64,000 bases of DNA, from NCBI GenBank assembly GCA_028277405.1, contig JANQGH010000026.1, positions 87,676-151,675 of the forward strand, read 5' to 3'. Shown here piece after piece: positions 17,877-26,640 of this stretch. The notes under the pieces were generated by a model. That model was not told the DNA's origin. It made no database searches and saw only the letters and a program-made list of their open reading frames with translations. Numbering within the stretch: the stretch's first letter is position 1; every line of letters starts with the position of its first letter. The translations under genes were made by a program, and so were the position numbers. Origin of the DNA: Alphaproteobacteria bacterium (GTDB lineage: Bacteria > Pseudomonadota > Alphaproteobacteria > DSM-16000 > Inquilinaceae).

Positions 17877-18611
17877 TCAGGGCACGAGATCGTCCAGATA
17901 GAGCGGCAGCATCTCGCGCCAGGTCGGCCAGTCATGATCGTAGGTCTCGCCCCAGGGATCGACCCGGTTGGGAATGCCTTTGCCTCCCAGGATATCGGCC
18001 ATGGCCCAGCTCTCGCCAGGGCTCTCCCATCGGCCCTGGCCAAAGGCCATGAGGATGAAGCGCCGGCGCAGCTGGTCGAGGACCGGCCCCTCCCCAAGCT
18101 GGGGCAGGAAGGCGCGGGGCGAGGCGAAGTAGAAATCCTCATTGCCCTGAAACCCGAACAGCCGTTCCAGATCGTAGGTGCCGCTCATGGCGATCGCCGT
18201 GCGGAACAGCCAGGGGTAGCGGCAGGTCACCGCGACGGATGTGAAGGCGCCGATCGAAGCGCCGGTCGCGACGATCTCGATCGCGTCGTTCTGGCAATCG
18301 GAGCGGATCGCGGGCGCGACCTCGTAGGCGATGTAGTCTTCATACTGGTTCAACAACCAGCAACGATGCTCGACCGACCCCTCGTGGGCCGACAAGGCCC
18401 GACCCGCCACGCTGTCGCAAGAATAGATCTTGATCCGCCCCGCCTCGATCAGCGGCCCAAGGGCGTGGACCAGGTGCATGCGCTCCACCTCCTCGGCGTC
18501 GCCGCCGGCGGTTGGAAAAAGCAGCACCGGCTGGCCCCAATGGCCCCAGCGCACGAGCATGATGTCCTGCTGGCAGCGCGGCGAGTACCACCTAGAAACC
18601 GTCTTGGTCAC
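17877..18611 (-). CDS. Alpha/beta-hydrolase (esterase-like), last gene of the ATP-grasp operon
   Basis: 244 residues starting at GTG 18611, which overlaps the upstream ATP-grasp gene by 20 bases. Hydrolase features: an early strand VLLFPTAGGDAEEVERM, the nucleophile elbow G-A-S-I-G-A with Ser119, and a late His226 in ETYDHDWPTW. No signal peptide, so it acts in the cytoplasm. It resembles enterochelin-esterase/PHB-depolymerase-like hydrolases that act on small esters, but the sequence does not define a substrate. Long in-frame upstream extension to 18881 would run through the neighbour's coding region and has no family likeness. Operon partners: the ATP-grasp ligase and a second esterase. Confidence 0.82.
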   Translation of the reverse strand: MTKTVSRWYSPRCQQDIMLVRWGHWGQPVLLFPTAGGDAEEVERMHLVHALGPLIEAGRIKIYSCDSVAGRALSAHEGSVEHRCWLLNQYEDYIAYEVAPAIRSDCQNDAIEIVATGASIGAFTSVAVTCRYPWLFRTAIAMSGTYDLERLFGFQGNEDFYFASPRAFLPQLGEGPVLDQLRRRFILMAFGQGRWESPGESWAMADILGGKGIPNRVDPWGETYDHDWPTWREMLPLYLDDLVP

Positions 18612-19848
18612 CGGCGGCCCCTTCCTGTTCGCGCCAAAGCTGGACGCGGCCCCAGAACAGCTCCGTGAACTCGTCCACCTCATGGGCCGGGAACAGGGAC
18701 GTGACCTTCTGGTGGATCGCATCGCGCATGGTTGGCGAGCCGAAGAAGGAGTAGGCCAACTCGTCAAGATGCCCCAGCCGGGTGCGGCAAAACTCGCGGA
18801 ACTTCTCGGTCTCGTACCGCTCATGCGCGATCCTGGCATATTCGCGCAGCTTCTCCCTCGGCGGCAGATCCCGGTCCGCAACCTCGTAGAACGGCGCCCA
18901 GTCCATGTTCTTGCGCATCGGGCGCCCGGTAGCGGCGGCGAAGATCGACCAGCGCAGGTTGGCCTTGATCAGCCAGGGAAAATGATAGTGCAGCGAGGTC
19001 ACCTGGCTGTCCGGACAGGCATTGGCGAAATCGATCGGATGCCAGATGCCGTCGCGCCGCAGCGCCTCGCACGAGTTGAAGTCCCAGCCGAAGAACGCGT
19101 TGATGGTCAACGTCATGTCCTCCAGCACGGACTGGTCTTCGGCGGACAGGAAGTCGATGTCGAGGCGATAGCGGTCGTGCAGCGGCGCGCCGGGGTCGTA
19201 GTTCACCTTGCGCGTCTGCGGCCCCAGCCCGACGCAGCGGACGAACCAGTCATGCGGCAGAATGGCGACCTGCAGGTTCATGATTTCCGTGCCGCTGGCG
19301 TCGTAGGCGCGGTGAAAGCCGTCGGCGTCGTCGATCTTGGTCACGCCCTTCCAGCCGCCGCCGTGATAGGGCTTCATGAAGAACGGGTAGCCGATCTGAT
19401 CGCCGATCTCCTCCAGCGAAAACATGCGCGCATATTGTCTCAGGGTCGGTTCCAGATCGTCCGACGGGTCGTACGATTTGGCCGGCAGCATCCAGGTGTC
19501 CGGCACCGGCAGGCCCAGACGCATCATCGCGGCGTAGGAGGTGTGCTTTTCGTTCGACTGCAGCGACCAGGGATTGTTGTAGACATAGAGATCGTTCAGC
19601 AGGATGGCCTTTTTGATCCATTCCCGGCTGACCGAATACCAATGGGTCAGCCGGTCGATGACGACGTCGTATTTCACCGGCTGGCGCAGGTTGAACGGCT
19701 CGATCGTCACCCGCTCGCAGGTAAACGCCAGCCGACGCCCATCCAGCTCGAAGTCCAGCTTCAACTGGTCGAACAGCGTCTCGTAACAGATCGGCCAACA
19801 GATATCGGCCCCCAACGACAGTCCGATGTTGACCGTGCGATCGCTCAT
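18592..19848 (-). CDS. ATP-grasp family ligase (RimK-like)
   Basis: 418 residues. ATP-grasp enzymes activate a carboxylate as acyl-phosphate and join it to an amine or thiol. Visible: an N-terminal pre-ATP-grasp region (residues 1-100), SNEKHTSYAAMMRLGLPVPDT with Lys101, the ATP-binding strand YPFFMKPYHGGGWKGV with Lys159 and a glycine loop (residues 155-169), and late metal/ATP residues in WDFNSCEA (Asp256, Asn258) and HPIDFANACPD (Asp273, Asn276). The C-terminal 130 residues lie beyond the core and are unassigned. It is flanked in one operon by two different hydrolases, which suggests a dedicated small-molecule or peptide ligation pathway; the product is unknown. Confidence 0.83.
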   Translation of the reverse strand: MSDRTVNIGLSLGADICWPICYETLFDQLKLDFELDGRRLAFTCERVTIEPFNLRQPVKYDVVIDRLTHWYSVSREWIKKAILLNDLYVYNNPWSLQSNEKHTSYAAMMRLGLPVPDTWMLPAKSYDPSDDLEPTLRQYARMFSLEEIGDQIGYPFFMKPYHGGGWKGVTKIDDADGFHRAYDASGTEIMNLQVAILPHDWFVRCVGLGPQTRKVNYDPGAPLHDRYRLDIDFLSAEDQSVLEDMTLTINAFFGWDFNSCEALRRDGIWHPIDFANACPDSQVTSLHYHFPWLIKANLRWSIFAAATGRPMRKNMDWAPFYEVADRDLPPREKLREYARIAHERYETEKFREFCRTRLGHLDELAYSFFGSPTMRDAIHQKVTSLFPAHEVDEFTELFWGRVQLWREQEGAAGDQDGF

Positions 19849-19885
19849 GTCACCTCCGCCATTCCCGCCGCCGGTTTGAGCCCGG

Positions 19886-21076
19886 TCAGCCTTCAGTGTC
19901 GGGCCGTCGCAGGACCCACATCAGCCCGTCGCGCAACTGGTCGCGCCAATTGTGCCAATGGTGCCCGTCCCATGTGCTTTTGAACAGCACCTCGACCCCG
20001 TGCGAGCGCAGGAAGCTGGCAAGCGCCCGGTTCTCGTCCGCCAACCCTTCAAGCTCGCCGGTCGAGACAAAGGCGCGGGTGCCGGGGATCGGCGGCGTGC
20101 GCCGCAGGGCCCTGACCAGCCGTGCGATCTGGTGAAAGACCGGGTGCTGGCGTTGTTCCAGTGCGCGGTCATCCAGAATGAACGTGCCGGATTTGAGGAT
20201 CAGGCCGCCAAAGATGCCCGGATAGCGAAAAGCGGTGGCCAGCGACGCCACCGCCCCAAGGCTGGCGCCCAGCAGCACCCGGTTGGCCGCGTCCGTCGAG
20301 ATGCGATAGCGCGCGGTGATCGCCGGCAGCAACTCGTTGACCACGTAACGCGCGTGGTCGCGGGCCCTCGCATACTCGCCCATGCGGTCCTTGGTTTGGA
20401 TCAGCACCGCCACCAAGGGCGGGATGTCGCCCCAGTCGATCAGATTGTCGAGCGATGTCTTCAGGCTGGCATAGGTGTCGAAATCATCGCCGTCATGGAT
20501 GATGACGAGCGGGTAGGGCGCGTCGGCGTCGTAACCCGCCGGCAGATAGGCCCGTTCATGACGGGTCCTGCCGAACGTCTCGCTGTCGACGGCCAGGGTC
20601 TCGACCGTGCCTTCGGGCGCACCGAGCGGCGTGCTCCATACAGGCGGCCGATAGCCCCAGGTGCGGCAGACCGAGTTCTCACCGAACGGATCGCCGGCCC
20701 GCGCCGGGTTCAACGGGTCGAGGACCCAGTGCTCGCCATCGCCGTCGTGAACGGCCAGCTTGTACTCGAACCGGCCGCCATCTTCGACCGGCAGCGTCAG
20801 CAGCCACAGATCGGTGTTCGGGACCTGGGCAAAGCTGTTCCGCTCGACGCCCGCATGTATCCAGCGTAGCAGCTCAACCCGGTCGGCCGTGCCGCGCCAG
20901 GCGAACGTCGCGGTGCCGGGGGATGTCAACGGAAACGCATTGGCCGCCAGAAACGCATCGATTGAGTCGGGGCCAAATTGGCCCTCGGCGAGGAATGTAG
21001 CCACCGACGGATGCCGTTCGCTCGGGTCTGCATTGGCGCTATCGTCTGTCCGCATTGTCTCTCTGGGGTCCGACAT
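19886..21076 (-). CDS. Esterase with N-terminal glycogen-binding/CBM48-like domain
   Basis: 396 residues, first gene of the minus-strand trio. After a short disordered start, residues ~50-150 form an immunoglobulin-like early-set/CBM48-type domain (ATFAWRGTADRVELLRW, FEYKLAVHDGDGEHWVLDPLNP). Residues ~155-396 are an enterochelin-esterase-like alpha/beta-hydrolase: LVIIHDGDDFDTYASL, the nucleophile elbow LLGASLGAVAS with Ser272, and the late WDGHHWHNWRDQL region (His372-375) that supplies the catalytic histidine. Fes/IroD-type esterases have the same two-domain plan, but there is no siderophore synthesis or TonB gene here. The ATP-grasp start lies 37 bases downstream. Confidence 0.84.
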   Translation of the reverse strand: MSDPRETMRTDDSANADPSERHPSVATFLAEGQFGPDSIDAFLAANAFPLTSPGTATFAWRGTADRVELLRWIHAGVERNSFAQVPNTDLWLLTLPVEDGGRFEYKLAVHDGDGEHWVLDPLNPARAGDPFGENSVCRTWGYRPPVWSTPLGAPEGTVETLAVDSETFGRTRHERAYLPAGYDADAPYPLVIIHDGDDFDTYASLKTSLDNLIDWGDIPPLVAVLIQTKDRMGEYARARDHARYVVNELLPAITARYRISTDAANRVLLGASLGAVASLATAFRYPGIFGGLILKSGTFILDDRALEQRQHPVFHQIARLVRALRRTPPIPGTRAFVSTGELEGLADENRALASFLRSHGVEVLFKSTWDGHHWHNWRDQLRDGLMWVLRRPDTEG

Positions 21077-21151
21077 CGCATCAGGGGGGGTGGTTATCCG
21101 GGACCGTTGGTATCAGTCGCTGATTCCCCTGAGCTTTCGGGAATGGGGCGC

Positions 21152-21631
21152 TTACCTATATTGGGCCGCCGCAATGAACTCGGAGAAGGCTTCGCACCAT
21201 ATGAGGACGGTTGTGTAGTCATCGATATCCACGTCGCCGGGGATGTCCAGGGCGAAGCCCTCAAAGGAGTTGACCGGTCCAATAACCTGGCTTTCGCCCT
21301 TTAGAGGAAGGAAATCGTCCTCGTGCTCGACAAACTGGGGCACGAGATACAAGACGTAGTCAGGTCCTGGTGCCAGCTCCCCTTCGTGCACGATCTGCGT
21401 TTGCGTCAGGCTGATTGTCCCTTCACCCCAGTGCAGAAAATCGTTGCCTCGCAGATCCTCCGTGATGTCCGCCGCGTAGAGCGCGTTCTCGGCAATCGCT
21501 TCGAGCGTTGCCGCGCTCGGAGACGGCCGTTCTGTCAGAATGGGCAGCATGTAGACACCAAGAACGAAACCTGCCGCCAAGAACAGCGCATGTGTCGTGA
21601 TGCCGGCAAGAATTATGAGAGTACGCCGCAT
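21152..21631 (-). CDS. Membrane-anchored DM13-domain protein
   Basis: 159 residues from ATG 21631. An N-terminal hydrophobic segment (TLIILAGITTHALFLAAGFV) anchors the protein or serves as a signal; a DM13-like domain follows, recognised by WGEGTISL, GELAPGPDYVLYLVPQF and the conserved end YTTVLIWCEAFSEFIAAAQY. DM13 domains have been predicted to bind a haem or take part in electron transfer through a conserved cysteine; Cys in VLIWCEAF fits. I chose the start that puts the hydrophobic segment at the N-terminus; the 65 codons upstream look non-coding. No operon partner. Confidence 0.8.
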   Translation of the reverse strand: MRRTLIILAGITTHALFLAAGFVLGVYMLPILTERPSPSAATLEAIAENALYAADITEDLRGNDFLHWGEGTISLTQTQIVHEGELAPGPDYVLYLVPQFVEHEDDFLPLKGESQVIGPVNSFEGFALDIPGDVDIDDYTTVLIWCEAFSEFIAAAQYR

Positions 21632-21909
21632 GACTTCTGCCTTTCCGAGCGTGTTTCGGCTGAACCGGCCGTTTGCGCTACCGCAAGCGTCGCTTCGGGC
21701 GGCAAGCCATCGGACTGCTGTTCCAACTGGATGAAAGTTTAGGGGCAGGTCAAGAGCCCTCAACCAGACCTTGGCCGTGCAAACGATGAAGCGGCCAATT
21801 GTGGTGCTGCCAAACAAGACCGGCAACCCAGCCTTTCACGGTGCGGGCTTGCGGCCGGAGGGTGACTAAAGTTGGATAGTCGGCCGAGTAAACCCAAGCC
21901 GGAGACCGT

Positions 21910-22899
21910 ATGACCACGCCCCCGACCCTGGCCGAGATCGAGGCGACCCGCGCGCGCATCGCACCCTATGTGCTGGAAACCCCCATGCTGGCCTATTACG
22001 GCAGCGCGGTGCCCCGGCGCTTGCCGGCGGGCACCGAGCCCGTGCTGAAGCTTGAGCTGTTCCAGCGCACGGGCAGCTTCAAGGCACGCGGCGCGGTGAA
22101 CGTGATGCTGTCCCTGTCGGACGCGGAGCGATCGCGTGGCGTCGTCGCCGCGTCGGCCGGCAACCATGCGATGGCGACCGCCTATGCCGCGAACGTGCTG
22201 GGTATCTCCGCCAAGGTGGCGATGCCGAAATCGTCCAACCCGTTCCGCGTCGCGCGCTGTCGCGCGTTTGGGGCGGAGATCGTCTTCGCCGACCATGTCG
22301 GCGAGCTGTTCGACCTGGTCGAGACAATTCAGCGGCAGGAAGGCCGTGTCATGGTCCACCCGTTCGAGGGTCCGCGCACCTTCGAGGGCACCGCCACCGT
22401 GGGTTGGGAGATCGGTCGCGACGCCCCGGACCTGGACGCGGTCATCGTTCCGGTCGGCGGCGGTGGCCTGATCTCGGGCATCGCCTCGGCGATCAAGCAG
22501 TTGAAGCCCGATTGTGCCGTCTTCGGCGTCGAGCCGGCCGGGGCCCAAGGCATGACGCAAAGCCTTGCTGCCGGCGCCCCTTTGGACAAGGTGACCGTAA
22601 ACACCATCGCCGACAGCCTCGGCGCCCCGCACCACCGCGCCGGCTCGCTCGCCCTGGTCCAGCGTTTCGTCGACGACATGGTCACGGTTGAGGACCAGGA
22701 GATGATCGACGCCATGGCCGTCATGTTCGGCGATCTGAAACTGGCCGTGGAACCCGCCGGCGCGGCCGCGCTCGCGGCACTGTTGGGTCCGCTGAAGTCC
22801 AGGCTGGCCGGCAAGCGCGTGGGTATCGTCGTCTGCGGCACGAATATCGACCAGAGTACCTATTGCAAGTTGTTGGGAAGGGCGTCACCTGAGAAATAG
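21910..22899 (+). CDS. PLP-dependent threonine/serine dehydratase-like enzyme
   Basis: 329 residues of fold-type II PLP enzyme: Lys58 in RTGSFKARGA forms the Schiff base, the phosphate-cradling tetraglycine is in VPVGGGGLISGIAS, and ASAGNHAMATAYAA is the substrate loop. The absence of a C-terminal ACT regulatory domain points to a catabolic threonine/serine dehydratase, or serine racemase or threo-hydroxyaspartate dehydratase, rather than IlvA. No neighbour clarifies the substrate. Its promoter must lie in the 278-base gap shared with the DM13 gene. Confidence 0.9.
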   Translation: MTTPPTLAEIEATRARIAPYVLETPMLAYYGSAVPRRLPAGTEPVLKLELFQRTGSFKARGAVNVMLSLSDAERSRGVVAASAGNHAMATAYAANVLGISAKVAMPKSSNPFRVARCRAFGAEIVFADHVGELFDLVETIQRQEGRVMVHPFEGPRTFEGTATVGWEIGRDAPDLDAVIVPVGGGGLISGIASAIKQLKPDCAVFGVEPAGAQGMTQSLAAGAPLDKVTVNTIADSLGAPHHRAGSLALVQRFVDDMVTVEDQEMIDAMAVMFGDLKLAVEPAGAAALAALLGPLKSRLAGKRVGIVVCGTNIDQSTYCKLLGRASPEK

Positions 22900-22991
22900 C
22901 GCGCAGCCGGGTAGCCGGGCCGACCGGCAGTGGCCTCTCGAGCCCATGCGGCGCGCTTGTCGGCGTGCCGATTGCACGTGAGGTTCAGCAC

Positions 22992-23555
22992 ATGGCCAGC
23001 GAGCAAGTCCGCATACGTGCTGCGCGAAGTGAGGATGTTGCTGCAATTGGCGAGATCGTCGTCGCCTCCTGGCGGCATACTTTCGACGGCATATTGCCTA
23101 GAGATTTCTTGATGTCGATGTCGCGGCGTCATCAGGAACGCCGGCATAGTCGAACTCTTTCGCTCGACTTCGTGCACTACGTCGTTGCTGTCACAAATGA
23201 CGGGGAGGTGATTGGCTTTGCATCCGGTGGGCCAGGTCGCGATCCCGACTTGGTCCCCCGCAATGAACTCTATGCCATCTATGTGAAGCCTGGCTTCGAG
23301 CGTCGAGGGATCGGTCGTCGCCTGTTCGCCAGCATAATGGCCGCGCTGGCTACCTCTAAGCAGAAGGGCTTCTATCTCATGGCTCTTGCCGTCAACCCGA
23401 ACCACTCATTCTATGCCAAGCTGGGCGGCGTCGAGACGGACGCACCTCGCATCCGATTGGGGCGTGATACTTATGAACAGGTTGCTTTTATCTGGGACGA
23501 CCTGCCCGCGGCCGACACCGGCCGACGTCAGCAGGGCCCTGCTGGTCTGTCATGA
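22992..23555 (+). CDS. GNAT family N-acetyltransferase
   Basis: 187 residues from ATG 22992 (an earlier in-frame ATG-like start at 22965 is possible). GNAT signs: VRIRAARSEDVAAIGEIVVASWRHTFDGILP, a typical N-terminus; NELYAIYVKPGFERRGIGRRLFASIM with the R-R-G-I-G-R acetyl-CoA loop; and a C-terminal NPNHSFYAKLGG. The sequence resembles acetyltransferases that often stand alone near resistance genes, but no acceptor can be assigned. The C-terminal 30 residues are low complexity. Confidence 0.88.
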   Translation: MASEQVRIRAARSEDVAAIGEIVVASWRHTFDGILPRDFLMSMSRRHQERRHSRTLSLDFVHYVVAVTNDGEVIGFASGGPGRDPDLVPRNELYAIYVKPGFERRGIGRRLFASIMAALATSKQKGFYLMALAVNPNHSFYAKLGGVETDAPRIRLGRDTYEQVAFIWDDLPAADTGRRQQGPAGLS

Positions 23556-23615
23556 TGGCTTTGGCCTCTTTTTGGCATGTTCGTTACAAATGGGCTTTGA
23601 CCGCATTGCCGCTCG

Positions 23616-24674
23616 CTAATCGGTCATCTCGATGACGCGAAGCAACGACTCGCCATCCTCGCGCAGGACAAAGGGAAAGCTGTCTTCGGGCCAATGCCCG
23701 ATTTCCGGCCGAAGGGCGTGTGAACAGCGCGCGCCATAGGCGAGGCCGTAGAGACAGGAGGCCAGAAGCGACCGCCTTTCATCGTTTGAAAACGGCCGTC
23801 CACGCGCTTGCTCATAATCCGCGATGAAGGCCTGAATGTCGGCGGCTCTGGGCAAGTTGGGGCGGTCCGCATCGGTCCAATCAGCGGAGAAGCTGTACGC
23901 CGTGCCGGCGACAAGCTTCGCTTCCGGCATCCAGGCCAGCGAATCCCAGTCGTAGGTGGCGACGATCTCGTCGCCGTCGAAGAGGACATGTTCCACGCGC
24001 CAGTCGCAGTGGCCGAGCACCGGCAGGCCTTCATGCTTTTCCAAGGCACGCGCGCGGGCGGCAAACGCGTCGATCCATTCCGCCCCCGCCGTGGTCCTCT
24101 CGAAATCGAACAGTTTCGAGTGCGGCTGGGGGTAAAGCGTCTTGCCACCAAAGAATGGCTTCAGGCAGGAGGTATCGAAATCAACGCTTCGCAGCGTTTC
24201 GACCAAATCGGCGAGGCCGACAGCCATTGCCTTGCGGTACTTCGGATCCAGGCCATCGACGCGGTGGCCACCTTCGAGGAAGCCCTCCACTGTCGCCAGA
24301 CCCAGCCCCAGTGGGGCCGGGCCGGCAATCGGCAGTGCACAGGGATAACCGCGCTCATGCAGCCAGCCCATGACACGGCAGACAGCCGATAGGGACGACG
24401 CGTCGGAATTGAGACCGCGGTTCGCGGAGGCGGGAAGGCGAGCCTTTACCACGACCTTGCGTCCATCGCGCAGTCGGACCCCATGGGCACTGCCAATGCT
24501 CGATTTCTGGAACACGTAGCCGGCAATTCCCGAGCCGAGATGTTGGCAGCAGAACTCGTCCATCACGGCAAAGATTTCGTCCGCACGGCCGGTGCCGAAG
24601 ATGTCGAGTTCGACAATCGGCGATTCCCAGTCATCGATTGCAGCCTGGATCACTGCGACAAGATCATTCGGCAC
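23616..24674 (-). CDS. Aminoglycoside phosphotransferase (APH)-family kinase-like protein
   Basis: 352 residues with the APH/choline-kinase fold. The catalytic loop reads GHCDWRVEHVLFD and the metal motif TYDWDSLAW follows, in place of the common H-x-D-x-x-x-x-N and D-[FWY]-[DE]. The histidine where the loop asparagine is expected is unusual. An N-terminal nucleotide-binding region (FGTGRADEIF, VVVKARLPAS) is present. Such stand-alone proteins phosphorylate diverse small molecules; true aminoglycoside resistance cannot be concluded. Divergently transcribed from the small DUF1905 gene. Confidence 0.8.
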   Translation of the reverse strand: MPNDLVAVIQAAIDDWESPIVELDIFGTGRADEIFAVMDEFCCQHLGSGIAGYVFQKSSIGSAHGVRLRDGRKVVVKARLPASANRGLNSDASSLSAVCRVMGWLHERGYPCALPIAGPAPLGLGLATVEGFLEGGHRVDGLDPKYRKAMAVGLADLVETLRSVDFDTSCLKPFFGGKTLYPQPHSKLFDFERTTAGAEWIDAFAARARALEKHEGLPVLGHCDWRVEHVLFDGDEIVATYDWDSLAWMPEAKLVAGTAYSFSADWTDADRPNLPRAADIQAFIADYEQARGRPFSNDERRSLLASCLYGLAYGARCSHALRPEIGHWPEDSFPFVLREDGESLLRVIEMTD

Positions 24675-24872
24675 TGAAACCCCGTTATCCTATATAGCAG
24701 CGGTTCGCCTTCTTAGGTGCGACGAAACCAGCTTGCGCAGTCCAAAGGTTTGGACACGGCTCAAGGCATCAGCGAGCGTCGATGCAAGTCATCGCCGTAT
24801 CTCAGTATCTGTCGGTTGATCGGGCTCTCACTTGTTCTCACGATCAGCCGCTTCTTGAGAGGAGGCCATTTC

Positions 24873-25157
24873 ATGACGGAAGGCGCAATCACCTTCTCCG
24901 CCAGGATCCTGCGCAAGCAGCCCGACCTGCCGCGCTACATCGTCGTCAAGCCAGGCCATGTGGAGGGGCGCACCAAATCGTTCCGGGCGATGGTGCGGTT
25001 GAACGGGTCTCCGGCGTTCGAGCGGAACATCCGGCCCTGGGGCAAGGGGTCGGACGTCTTCTTTTTCAATCTCACCGATCCTCAGTGCAGGAAAGCCGGG
25101 CTGGACACCGGCGACTTGTGCACGGTTTGCATCGACCCCGTCGATCCGCCGGAATAG
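24873..25157 (+). CDS. DUF1905-like small protein
   Basis: 94 residues from ATG 24873, which follows a strong GAGAGGAGG ribosome-binding sequence; the longer in-frame reading from 24717 has no such site. A single small beta-rich domain: FSARILRKQ, then VRLNGSPAFERNIRPWGKGSDVFFFNLTDPQCRKAGLDTGD, ending in VCIDPVDPPE. This matches the DUF1905 pattern, a barrel found alone or joined to a YdeI-like domain. The function is unknown. Confidence 0.78.
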   Translation: MTEGAITFSARILRKQPDLPRYIVVKPGHVEGRTKSFRAMVRLNGSPAFERNIRPWGKGSDVFFFNLTDPQCRKAGLDTGDLCTVCIDPVDPPE

Positions 25158-25212
25158 CCGTGTTGGGCCGGAAGTGTCCAATTGTCAGGTGGGCTGAGTA
25201 TAGCGCCGAGCC

Positions 25213-26157
25213 CTAATAGGCGCGCGCACGGTCGATCAGGCCGACAGGTGTCTCGCCCGCCCAGACATGCCGTAGATCTTCGGTTATCAGTCTCGCGACC
25301 GTGCCTTTGCGCGATTCAACGGCGATATGCGGAGTGACGGAGATCGCGGGATGTGTCCAGAAGGCGTGCCCTTTGGGCAGCGGCTCCGTGGCAGCGACGT
25401 CGAGCGCGGCGTGGCGCAGTTGACCGGTATCGAGGGCCTCCAACAGGTGCTCTTCGACCAGTTGCTGGCCGCGGCCCAGGTTGATCAGCATCCCGCCTCT
25501 GGCCATGGCATTGAATAGCGAACGGTCCAGGAACCCAACCGTCTCCGCCGTGGCGGGCAGGAGATTGATGACGATTTGGGCATCGCGGACCGCCGCCTGC
25601 TTCCCATCCTGCTCAGAGAGAATCCTCACATTGCCGGACCCCTCCCTGGGGCTCTTGGCGAAGGCGGTGACGCAATAACCAAGCCGCGACAGCGCATCGG
25701 ATACCGCCTGTCCCATAAGGCCAAAGCCCAGTACCGAAATACGGTACTCCGTCGTTGGCGGGTAGGGGTTTCTTTGCCAGATCTCGCCCGATTGCTGCCG
25801 GGCATATCTCGCCATGTCGCGATGCTCGCCGACGACATATCGAAGCGCAAAGGCCGCCATGTCCTTTGCCTGCTGCGGATCCCGGACACGGGTGACAGGG
25901 ACATCGGCCGGCAGGCTTGAACAGTGGAGGATATGGTGCACGCCGGCGGCTATCGATGAGATCAGCCGCAGCGAGGGGTAGTCATCGAACGCCTTGTCCG
26001 CCGGTTCCCAGCAAAGCGCGAACTCGACGCTTTCAGGCGCTTCGATCTCGGCGGGGTTGCGAAGCACGACGGTATCGTCGAAAGGCGCGAACGCCGACCC
26101 GTAGTAGGATTTCAGATCAATGCTTTCGCTGAGGTAGACGCCTTGGACCGGTTTCAT
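25213..26157 (-). CDS. ghrA: Glyoxylate/hydroxypyruvate reductase A-type D-2-hydroxyacid dehydrogenase
   Basis: 314 residues. NAD(P)-binding domain ISVLGFGLMGQAVSDAL gives the Rossmann glycine motif G-x-G-x-x-G, and catalytic residues are in LINLGRGQQLVEEHL (Arg) and the conserved DVAATEPLPKGHAFWTHPAISVTPHIA, whose final His is the general acid. The substrate domain starts at residue ~1-95. Length and the order of motifs match GhrA, which reduces glyoxylate and hydroxypyruvate using NADPH; gene symbol is by family resemblance. It stands alone on the minus strand. Confidence 0.88.
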   Translation of the reverse strand: MKPVQGVYLSESIDLKSYYGSAFAPFDDTVVLRNPAEIEAPESVEFALCWEPADKAFDDYPSLRLISSIAAGVHHILHCSSLPADVPVTRVRDPQQAKDMAAFALRYVVGEHRDMARYARQQSGEIWQRNPYPPTTEYRISVLGFGLMGQAVSDALSRLGYCVTAFAKSPREGSGNVRILSEQDGKQAAVRDAQIVINLLPATAETVGFLDRSLFNAMARGGMLINLGRGQQLVEEHLLEALDTGQLRHAALDVAATEPLPKGHAFWTHPAISVTPHIAVESRKGTVARLITEDLRHVWAGETPVGLIDRARAY

Positions 26158-26244
26158 CCGTTCCTCTCGGTTTGCCGTCGCGCGGGCTCAGGCCGACACC
26201 TCAAACGTATGATGAAGTCACGATGTGGTCCAAATGCGCCGTAA

Positions 26245-26640
26245 TCATTCGCCAGAGGTGTCGACCTTCCACCAGCGCGGACATTTTGCGCGGTACGAGT
26301 GGGAGGTCGGCCTGAGTTCGCGGTAGCCCGGCTTGTCGAAGACGCCGAGAAGCAGCGCAACCGTGGGCTCATCGTCGATGGCGCCGATCGTGCCCCCGCA
26401 AGACCGGCAATAGGCGCGGCTGGAGGTGTCGGACGACCGATATGTCGCGGGAGCGCCATTCTTTCCGGTCCACGCGACCGAGTCCTTTGGAAACTCAACC
26501 CAGGCGACGGTAAGCGCGCCGCTGTGCCGCTGGCACATCTTGCACGAGCAGGTGTGGGGCCTGAGCGCGGGCCCAAGGGCACGAAAGCGCGTGGCACCGC
26601 ACAGGCAGCCGCCGTCGTAAGCGCGTGGTTTGCTCGTCAT
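26245..26640 (-). CDS. GFA-family (DUF636/CENP-V-like) zinc-binding protein
   Basis: 131 residues with the cysteine pattern of the glutathione-dependent formaldehyde-activating (GFA) family: CLCGATRF, CSCKMCQRHSGA, and CRSCGGTIG, which bind two zinc ions. The C-terminal part is short. Only some members act on the glutathione-formaldehyde adduct; many have no known function. The gene is 87 bases upstream of ghrA on the same strand, so they may be co-transcribed; no formaldehyde pathway is nearby. Confidence 0.88.
   Translation of the reverse strand: MTSKPRAYDGGCLCGATRFRALGPALRPHTCSCKMCQRHSGALTVAWVEFPKDSVAWTGKNGAPATYRSSDTSSRAYCRSCGGTIGAIDDEPTVALLLGVFDKPGYRELRPTSHSYRAKCPRWWKVDTSGE

Noticed and set aside
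18430..19983. Open frame of 517 codons on the plus strand opposite the ATP-grasp gene
   Set aside because: Protein is low complexity with many Arg, Gln and Val residues and no family motifs; the minus strand has clear ATP-grasp signatures. Long antisense frames are common in GC-rich DNA.
17877..21076. Siderophore (enterobactin) utilisation operon
   Set aside because: The esterase layout is Fes-like, but there is no siderophore receptor, permease, or synthetase nearby, and an ATP-grasp ligase is not part of such operons.
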